Shown: piece by piece, positions 1 to 5,079 of the stretch
Layout: each line of letters begins with the position of its first letter
How positions within the stretch are numbered: the stretch's first letter is position 1
DNA from: Acetofilamentum sp.
GTDB taxonomy: Bacteria > Bacteroidota > Bacteroidia > Bacteroidales > JAFGXI01
Assembly: GCA_020720565.1 (NCBI GenBank)
Contig: DYOK01000154.1
Coordinates: 1-6,449, forward strand
Direction: 5' to 3'
Length of the DNA stretch: 6,449 nucleotides
Made by a program: the position numbers and the translations under genes
Notes under the pieces: model-generated
Seen by the model: the letters and a program-made list of their open reading frames with translations, nothing else
Told to the model about the DNA's origin: nothing
The model's database searches: none

Positions 1-27
1 CAAATAAACAAATAAACACAGAATAGC
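1..27. other. Short leader before mraY with an 8-nt tandem repeat
   Basis: These 27 AT-rich bases precede the mraY start. They hold two perfect tandem copies of CAAATAAA (1-8 and 9-16) followed by a partial third. No Shine-Dalgarno-like purine run lies before the ATG, as is usual in Bacteroidota. The intergenic hairpin element seen later in the window is not visible here, but the sequence is cut too short to say whether it lies further upstream. The 3' end of the preceding gene, probably murE by synteny, is not identifiable. Confidence 0.4.
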
Positions 28-1275
28 ATGTTTTACTATCTTTTCGACTACTTAGACCGTTTAGGTTTTCCTGGAGCAGGGGTGTTTCACTACATTTCGT
101 TTCGTGCGGCATTGGCTGTGATTACCTCTTTAGTGGTTTCACTAATAATCGGTAAAAAAATTATATATATTCTGCAACGCAAACAAATTGGCGAAATCAT
201 TCGCGATTTAGGTTTAGAGGGTCAGATGCAGAAGAAAGGCACGCCTACAATGGGTGGTGTGATTATTCTAGCTTCGATTTTGGTGCCAACCGTTTTGTTC
301 GCAAAACTCGATAATATATATATCATTTTGATGCTAATCACCACGGTTTGGTTGGGTTTTATTGGTTTTTTAGACGACTATATTAAAGTGTATAAAAAGA
401 ACAAAGAGGGCTTAAAAGGTCGCTTTAAAATTTTTGGACAAGTGGGACTAGGTGTAATTGTGGGTGCAACTTTTTATTTTAGCGATCAAGTTCAAATTCG
501 CGAAAAAGTATTCGACAACGATGGGCGTGTGGTTAAAGAATGGGTGCTTAATAAAGACCAGTGCGAAGTGTTAGTCGACCAAACTGTCGATAATAAGTCG
601 ACCAAAACTACCATTCCATTTCTAAAAAACAACGAATTCGATTATAAATTGGTGGTTTCGTGGATGGGCGAAAGTGCCTCGCAATGGGTGTGGCTAATAT
701 TTATTTTAGCTGTGATTTTTATTGTGACAGCAGTTTCGAATGGTGCCAATTTAACCGATGGGCTCGATGGTTTAGCCGCTGGTACATCGGCCATTATTGG
801 AACAACGCTTGGTATACTGGCCTATGTGTCTGGTAACGTGTTTTTTGCCGATTATCTGAACATTATGTACATTCCTAATTCTGGGGAGCTGGTAATATTT
901 GCGAGTGCATTTATTGGTGCCACTATCGGATTTTTGTGGTACAACTCATTTCCTGCACAAGTTTTTATGGGCGACACAGGTTCTTTAGCACTTGGAGGTA
1001 TTATTGCAGTTTTTGCTGTGATTATTCGAAAAGAATTGTTAATTCCAATTTTGGCAGGCATTTTCTTGGTCGAGAATTTATCGGTCATGATGCAAGTGTC
1101 TTACTTTAAATACACTAAGAAAAAATATGGCGAAGGCAGACGGATTTTTAAAATGTCGCCGCTACATCATCATTTTCAAAAAAGCGGTTATGTTGAACCC
1201 AAAATTGTAATTCGTTTTTGGATTATCGGAATTATGTTGGCTGTATTAACCATTATTACTTTAAAACTTCGTTAA
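28..1275 (+). CDS. mraY: Phospho-N-acetylmuramoyl-pentapeptide-transferase MraY
   Basis: Integral membrane enzyme that transfers phospho-MurNAc-pentapeptide from its UDP carrier to undecaprenyl phosphate, giving lipid I and UMP at the cytoplasmic face. Visible family marks: GTPTMGG (residues 71-77) in the first cytoplasmic loop, the acidic pair D116-D117 in FLDDYIKV, NLTDGLDGLA (241-250, with D244 and D247), FMGDTGS with D316 (equivalent to the catalytic Asp of E. coli MraY), and the HHH triad at 380-382. About ten hydrophobic segments are present, the last ending in LKLR. At 415 aa it is longer than E. coli MraY (360 aa), mainly because of roughly 40 extra polar residues around 153-195, between the fourth and fifth membrane segments, where the loop faces outward. 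The start gives the expected short N-terminus before the FRAALAVIT helix. The TAA stop is 4 nt before murD, suggesting cotranscription and coupled translation. Confidence 0.97.
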   Translation: MFYYLFDYLDRLGFPGAGVFHYISFRAALAVITSLVVSLIIGKKIIYILQRKQIGEIIRDLGLEGQMQKKGTPTMGGVIILASILVPTVLFAKLDNIYIILMLITTVWLGFIGFLDDYIKVYKKNKEGLKGRFKIFGQVGLGVIVGATFYFSDQVQIREKVFDNDGRVVKEWVLNKDQCEVLVDQTVDNKSTKTTIPFLKNNEFDYKLVVSWMGESASQWVWLIFILAVIFIVTAVSNGANLTDGLDGLAAGTSAIIGTTLGILAYVSGNVFFADYLNIMYIPNSGELVIFASAFIGATIGFLWYNSFPAQVFMGDTGSLALGGIIAVFAVIIRKELLIPILAGIFLVENLSVMMQVSYFKYTKKKYGEGRRIFKMSPLHHHFQKSGYVEPKIVIRFWIIGIMLAVLTIITLKLR

Positions 1276-1279
1276 GCTT

Positions 1280-2617
1280 ATGAGTCAATCAATTGCAATA
1301 TTAGGTGGTGGCGAAAGCGGGGCAGGTTCAGCTGTGCTCGCTAAGTTAAAAGGTCTCGATGTATTTGTGTCCGATTTTGGGAGCATAAAACCCCAATACA
1401 AGGCCATTCTCGATCAATACGAAATTGAGTGGGAAGAAAATCAACACACACAAAAACGTATTCTATCGGCTAAAGAAATTATTAAAAGCCCTGGAATTCC
1501 AGACAAAGCCCCTATTGTCCAAGCTGCTTTAGAACTCGAAATTCCAATTATTTCGGAAATAGAGTTTGCAGCCCGTTATACCAATGCCTACATGATTTGT
1601 ATTACCGGAAGTAATGGAAAAACCACCACCACTACTTTGACTTACGAATTGCTCAAAAATGCAGGTTATAATGTTGGTCTAGCAGGTAATGTGGGTAAAA
1701 GCTTTGCTTTTCAAGTGGCAACCGAAAACTTCGATTATTATGTCTTAGAGCTTTCAAGTTTTCAGCTCGATGGCATGTTCCATTTCAAAGCAAATACGGC
1801 TATTTTGTTGAATATCACACCAGATCATTTAGATCGATACCATTATAATTTTCAAGAGTATATCGATTCTAAGTTTAGAATATTACAAAATCAAAACGAA
1901 GAAGACCATTTTATTTATTGCGACGACGACCAAGTGATTAAACAAGAACTCGAAAAAAGAATGATTTCGGCACAACGCAATCCATTTTCTATAGAACACA
2001 GCCTCATGCACGGTGCCGATTTGTCCGATGAGAAAATCAATTTCAAGACACGTAGCGATTCCTTTTCGATGAGTATTCACGACCTCGGAATTAAAGGGAA
2101 TCATAACGTGTACAATTCGATGGCAGCAGGTTTGGCAGGGGGCATTCAGAAAATCAGAAAAGAGCTCATTCGCGAATCATTGACCAATTTTAAAAGCTTA
2201 GAACACCGATTGGAACCCGTAATTAAAGTCAGAGGCGTAATGTATATTAACGACAGCAAGGCCACCAACGATAATTCAACTTGGTATGCACTCGAAAGCA
2301 TGACAGAAAACGTCATATGGATTGCCGGTGGAATTGACAAAGGGAACGATTACGAAAAGCTGATGAAGTTGGTTAAAAAGAAAGTAAAAGCCATAATCTG
2401 CCTAGGGGTCGATAACACCAAATTGCACGATGCTTTCGATGGATTAATTCCGCAGATATACGATGTGAGCAGTATGGCCGATGCCGTTAAAACGGCCTAT
2501 TCTATTGGCGATGATGGCGATACAGTGCTTTTGTCGCCTGCGTGTGCAAGTTTCGATTTATTCGAAAATTACGAAGATAGAGGGCACCAATTTAAAGAAA
2601 CAGTTCGGCGTTTATAA
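1280..2617 (+). CDS. murD: UDP-N-acetylmuramoyl-L-alanine--D-glutamate ligase MurD
   Basis: Cytoplasmic ATP-dependent Mur ligase that adds D-glutamate to UDP-MurNAc-L-Ala. At 445 aa it has the usual family length (E. coli about 438). The three-domain layout is readable. The N-terminal Rossmann-type UDP-binding domain begins SIAILGGGESGAG. The central ATPase domain has the P-loop TGSNGKTTT (109-117), ELSSFQL (157-163), NITPDHLDRY (178-187), and K198 in YIDSKF, which aligns with the carbamylated lysine of E. coli MurD. GNHNVYN (273-279) marks the hinge. The C-terminal domain has LEHRLEPV (308-314), NDSKATN (324-330, with the Lys and Thr that contact substrate) and SPACASFD (419-426). NDSKATN and SPACASFD separate MurD from MurC, MurE and MurF. 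The start 4 nt after the mraY stop gives the correct N-terminus. A 116-nt gap carrying a repeat element follows. No truncation or missing key residue was seen. Confidence 0.97.
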   Translation: MSQSIAILGGGESGAGSAVLAKLKGLDVFVSDFGSIKPQYKAILDQYEIEWEENQHTQKRILSAKEIIKSPGIPDKAPIVQAALELEIPIISEIEFAARYTNAYMICITGSNGKTTTTTLTYELLKNAGYNVGLAGNVGKSFAFQVATENFDYYVLELSSFQLDGMFHFKANTAILLNITPDHLDRYHYNFQEYIDSKFRILQNQNEEDHFIYCDDDQVIKQELEKRMISAQRNPFSIEHSLMHGADLSDEKINFKTRSDSFSMSIHDLGIKGNHNVYNSMAAGLAGGIQKIRKELIRESLTNFKSLEHRLEPVIKVRGVMYINDSKATNDNSTWYALESMTENVIWIAGGIDKGNDYEKLMKLVKKKVKAIICLGVDNTKLHDAFDGLIPQIYDVSSMADAVKTAYSIGDDGDTVLLSPACASFDLFENYEDRGHQFKETVRRL

Positions 2618-2637
2618 GTATTATACATAACGTAATG

Positions 2638-2707
2638 TTGTATTTTATTAAGCTAAATGCTTGATAAATAGCGATTAACAGAAATAATAAAAAAGGTCGA
2701 AGACCTT
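2638..2707 (+). repeat. Duplicated intergenic element, copy 1 (before ftsW)
   Basis: This shares with 5002-5074, in the same order and orientation: TTGTA (2638-2642); the identical 14-mer TTTTATTAAGCTAA (2643-2656); a 37-nt AT-rich spacer with TAAAT starting 22 nt after the start of the 14-mer in both copies; and the identical 14-mer AGGTCGAAGACCTT (2694-2707). Aligned by eye with two single-base gaps, the spacers match at about 22 of 35 positions, so roughly 50 of 63 positions agree from the first 14-mer to the end. No open reading frame or known RNA family was recognised. It could be a dispersed intergenic repeat or a shared regulatory leader. Confidence 0.8.
2693..2707 (+). promoter_or_regulatory. 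Small perfect hairpin upstream of ftsW
   Basis: AAGGTC (2693-2698) and GACCTT (2702-2707) are exact inverted repeats around the 3-base loop GAA, giving a 6-bp stem. On the + strand an A-run precedes it and AT-mixed sequence without a T-run follows, so it does not look like an intrinsic terminator for the operon. It ends 26 nt before the ftsW ATG. The same loop and the inner five stem pairs recur before murC. The regulatory role is inference; only the palindrome and its repetition are seen. Confidence 0.5.
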
Positions 2708-2733
2708 ATTAAAATATTGAGGCTATAAAGTAC

Positions 2734-3900
2734 ATGGTTGAAAAATCAGCAAATAGATCGTTGATCTTAAAATATTTCGAAGGCGACAAAGCCATTTGGC
2801 TGGTGATAATTGGATTATCATTGGGCTCTTTGCTTTCGGTATATAGCTCTACGGGTACTCTGGCATACAAATACCAGCATGGCGACACCACGCATTATTT
2901 GATTAGACATTTAAATTTGATGCTGGTTGGGTTTGCCATTATGTTTTTTACGCATAGGGTCAATTATCTGTATTACAAAAGGATAGCTGCGCCCCTAATG
3001 TGGTTGACGCTGCCTTTGCTTTTTTATACTTTAATGGGAGGAGCTTCGCTCAATGAGGCCAGCCGTTGGATTGTGCTGCCAGGAACGGGTATCACATTTC
3101 AGACTTCCGATTTGGCTAAATTGTCGCTTATTATGTTTATATCGAGGCATTTGGCTAACAATCAAGAGCAAATAAAAGACTTTAAAATCGGCTTCCGCAA
3201 CATCATGCTTTGGATTATTCTTACAGTTGGTTTAATATTTCCAGCCAATTTCTCGACGGCAGCCATGTTGTTTTTAATTTCGATGACTTTACTTTTTATT
3301 GGTAGAGTGAGAGCCCGCTACATTGGGTCGGTTTTTTTAATAGGAATTGTTTTTTTAGTAATCGGTTTTTTGATGGCACCACATTTGTCGGGGCTTGGGC
3401 GCGTGGGCACTTGGGCTAACCGAATCGAACGTTTTGCCAGTAGCGAACCCGACGAGGAAGGTAATTTTCAGGCCGAGCAATCTCAAATTGCGGTGGTTAA
3501 AGGCGGATTTTTGGGGCAAGGTCCTGGAAAAAGTGAACAGCGTAACTTTTTACCGCATCCATATTCCGATTTTATTTTCGCAATTATTGTCGAAGAATAT
3601 GGACTTTGGGGCGCAGCAATTGTAGTTTTTTTGTACCTGATTTTATTCTATAGAATTGGTATATTGGTTCGCAAATCGACCAGTAGTTTTGGTACTTATT
3701 TGGCCATTGGCATAGGGGTGACATTAAGTATTCAAGCGTTTATCAATATGGGTGTGGCAGTTGGAATTTTCCCTGTTACGGGTCAAACATTGCCTTTAGT
3801 CAGTATGGGAGGGACATCAATCTTGTTCACAAGCGCAGCTTTAGGTATTTTATTAAGCATTAGTAAGTATACCCTTCAAAATCAATCGAAAGATGAGTAA
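2734..3900 (+). CDS. ftsW: SEDS-family septal peptidoglycan glycosyltransferase FtsW
   Basis: Polytopic membrane protein that polymerises lipid II into glycan strands at the division septum, working with a class B penicillin-binding protein of the divisome. It has 388 aa, normal for the family, and about ten hydrophobic segments. Recognisable features: VYSSTGTLAYK (36-46) after the first membrane helix; ASRWI (109-113); FQTSDLAK (122-129), the family's QPSE-type motif with Thr and Asp replacing Pro and Glu; the large extracytoplasmic loop with NRIERF (229-234), GQGPGKSEQ (261-269) and PYSDFIFAIIVEEYG, where D279 aligns with the catalytic Asp of SEDS polymerases (D297 in E. coli FtsW); and INMGVAVGIFPVTG then TLPLVSMGGTS near the C-terminus. 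FtsW is preferred over RodA because of its place between murD and murG. It overlaps murG by 8 nt, suggesting translational coupling. No other upstream ATG is available. Confidence 0.95.
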   Translation: MVEKSANRSLILKYFEGDKAIWLVIIGLSLGSLLSVYSSTGTLAYKYQHGDTTHYLIRHLNLMLVGFAIMFFTHRVNYLYYKRIAAPLMWLTLPLLFYTLMGGASLNEASRWIVLPGTGITFQTSDLAKLSLIMFISRHLANNQEQIKDFKIGFRNIMLWIILTVGLIFPANFSTAAMLFLISMTLLFIGRVRARYIGSVFLIGIVFLVIGFLMAPHLSGLGRVGTWANRIERFASSEPDEEGNFQAEQSQIAVVKGGFLGQGPGKSEQRNFLPHPYSDFIFAIIVEEYGLWGAAIVVFLYLILFYRIGILVRKSTSSFGTYLAIGIGVTLSIQAFINMGVAVGIFPVTGQTLPLVSMGGTSILFTSAALGILLSISKYTLQNQSKDE

Positions 3901-4999
3901 GTTTATTGTAAGCGGTGGCGGCACCGGTGGACATATTTTTCCTGCAATTGCCATAGCAAATGCTATTAAAAAGGCACAACCCGAAGCCGAAATTTTGTTT
4001 GTAGGAGCCGAGGGCAAAATGGAAATGGAGAAAGTGCCATCTGCAGGTTATCAAATTGTAGGCCTCCCAGTACGTGGTTTTCAGCGTAAATTGACATTTA
4101 GCAATTTTGTAGTAGCTTTCAAATTGTTTCAATCCATGTTTAAGGCTAAATCAATTTTAGCGGATTTCAAACCCGATGTGGTGATTGGTGTGGGCGGTTT
4201 TGCAAGCGGACCTTTGTTAAAAGAGGCTCAAAAAATGAATATTCCAACTTTGATACAAGAGCAAAATTCCTACGCAGGAGTTACCAACAAGCTATTAGCT
4301 CGAAAAGCACACCGAATTTGTGTGGCATACGAAGGCATGGAACGTTTCTTCCCTAAAGAGAAAATAGTGATAACAGGAAATCCTGTTCGCCAAGATTTGA
4401 TTCAAAACCTTAACGATAAAAAAGAAGAAGCTTTTGAGTTTTTTAAAATGCAAGGCAATCGAAAAACCATACTGGTTCTGGGTGGTAGCTTAGGCGCTTT
4501 AACCATCAACAAAAGCATAGAAGCTGGCTTAGACACATTTGTAAAAGAACGGATTCAAGTGATTTGGCAAACCGGCAAATCGTATTACCCTATTGCGGCC
4601 AAAGTCGGAACCCTATACCACGACAAAGGAATCGTTGTACACGATTTTATCAGTAGAATGGATTTGGCTTATGCCATTGCCGATGTGGTGATTTCTAGAG
4701 CAGGAGCAAGCACCGTTTCCGAATTAAGCTTAGTTCACAAACCAGCCATTTTTGTACCTTCGCCCAATGTGGCCGAAGACCACCAAACCAAAAATGCAAT
4801 GGCTTTGATACAAAAAAATGCGGCCATGATGATTGATGATAAAAATGCACAAAACGAGTTGGTTGCTGCCAGTATCGAATTGGTACGAGACGATTTTAGA
4901 ATGGGAATCTACAAACAAAACATTGCATCGATGGGATTTCAAAATTCGGCCGATACCATTGCCGAAGAAGTTTTTAAATTGATTAAGTACTTAGAATAA
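3893..4999 (+). CDS. murG: UDP-N-acetylglucosamine--lipid I GlcNAc transferase MurG
   Basis: Peripheral membrane GT28 (GT-B fold) enzyme on the cytoplasmic face. It transfers GlcNAc from UDP-GlcNAc to lipid I, giving lipid II, the substrate of the adjacent FtsW. At 368 aa it is close to the E. coli enzyme (355). Visible motifs: the glycine-rich loop GGGTGGHIFPA (8-18), the second glycine loop GVGGFASGP (99-107), QEQNSYAG (122-129), TGNPVR (161-166) at the interdomain region, the third glycine loop LGGSLGA (196-202), SRAGASTVSEL (268-278) with E277 in the position that contacts the nucleotide-sugar ribose, and EDHQTKNA (295-302), the counterpart of E. coli DRQQYWNA. The start lies inside the last codons of ftsW (ATGAGTAA), and MSKFIVSGGGTGG is the expected N-terminus. 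An 80-nt gap with the second copy of the intergenic repeat follows. TCGA tetramers are sparser here than in murD. Confidence 0.97.
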   Translation: MSKFIVSGGGTGGHIFPAIAIANAIKKAQPEAEILFVGAEGKMEMEKVPSAGYQIVGLPVRGFQRKLTFSNFVVAFKLFQSMFKAKSILADFKPDVVIGVGGFASGPLLKEAQKMNIPTLIQEQNSYAGVTNKLLARKAHRICVAYEGMERFFPKEKIVITGNPVRQDLIQNLNDKKEEAFEFFKMQGNRKTILVLGGSLGALTINKSIEAGLDTFVKERIQVIWQTGKSYYPIAAKVGTLYHDKGIVVHDFISRMDLAYAIADVVISRAGASTVSELSLVHKPAIFVPSPNVAEDHQTKNAMALIQKNAAMMIDDKNAQNELVAASIELVRDDFRMGIYKQNIASMGFQNSADTIAEEVFKLIKYLE

Positions 5000-5001
5000 T
5001 A

Positions 5002-5074
5002 TTGTATCAGATTTTATTAAGCTAAGAACATGTTAAATGTACGTTACAAAAATATAAAACAGGTCGAAGACCTT
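5002..5074 (+). repeat. Duplicated intergenic element, copy 2 (before murC)
   Basis: Second copy of the element at 2638-2707, same orientation. It contains TTGTA (5002-5006), five extra bases TCAGA, the identical 14-mer TTTTATTAAGCTAA (5012-5025), a 35-nt AT-rich spacer with TAAAT at 5034-5038 (the same 22-nt offset as copy 1), and the identical 14-mer AGGTCGAAGACCTT (5061-5074). Conservation is concentrated at the two ends while the middle has drifted. That pattern suggests the terminal blocks, or their spacing, matter more than the spacer sequence. Confidence 0.8.
5061..5073 (+). promoter_or_regulatory. Small hairpin immediately upstream of the murC start
   Basis: AGGTC (5061-5065) and GACCT (5069-5073) are exact inverted repeats around the loop GAA, giving a 5-bp stem. 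The sixth pair present in copy 1 is lost here (C at 5060 against T at 5074). The stem ends 6 nt before the murC ATG, within the stretch a ribosome would cover during initiation, so an effect on murC translation is conceivable. That effect is inference from position only. Confidence 0.5.
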
Positions 5075-5079
5075 AAATC

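Larger units (their letters stand above)
2618..2733. other. murD-ftsW intergenic region
   Basis: A 116-nt AT-rich gap in an otherwise tight gene cluster. It holds copy 1 of the duplicated intergenic element (2638-2707), ending in a small perfect hairpin 26 nt before the ftsW ATG. A short GAGG at 2719-2722 is the only purine-rich bit near the start and is a weak Shine-Dalgarno candidate at best. An in-frame TAA at 2710-2712 with no ATG in between fixes 2734 as the first usable ATG for ftsW. I could not find a convincing Bacteroidota-type promoter (TTTG with TAnnTTTG) here. Confidence 0.7.
5000..5079. other. murG-murC intergenic region
   Basis: An 80-nt AT-rich gap almost entirely filled by copy 2 of the duplicated intergenic element (5002-5074). 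An in-frame TAA at 5074-5076 just before the murC ATG rules out an upstream-extended start. No Shine-Dalgarno sequence is apparent; the position where one would lie is taken by the hairpin. No convincing promoter or terminator was found. Confidence 0.7.

Noticed and set aside
852..1088. Minus-strand open frame of 78 codons inside mraY.
   Set aside because: It lies wholly within a conserved membrane-protein gene, shows no recognisable motif, and is best explained as a shadow of mraY.
1272..1282. TTAAGCTTATG at the mraY-murD junction resembles the TTAAGCTAA part of the intergenic element.
   Set aside because: The match is only eight or nine bases, includes the mraY stop codon, and lacks the rest of the element and the hairpin; chance is sufficient.
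2638..2670. Possible internal promoter in the murD-ftsW gap (TTG at 2638 with downstream TA-rich sequence).
   Set aside because: The TTTG and TAnnTTTG boxes of Bacteroidota promoters are not matched at the right spacing, and the AT-rich background makes partial matches uninformative.
2680..2707. Possible intrinsic terminator on the minus strand: read in reverse, the hairpin before ftsW is followed by a T-run.
   Set aside because: No minus-strand gene exists for it to terminate, the stem is only 6 bp, and the equivalent T-run in copy 2 is broken by a G. On the + strand there is no T-run, so it is not an operon terminator either.
3860..4132. Minus-strand open frame of 90 codons across the ftsW-murG junction.
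   Set aside because: It is antisense to two well-supported genes and has no recognised domain; its length is expected by chance in this codon usage.
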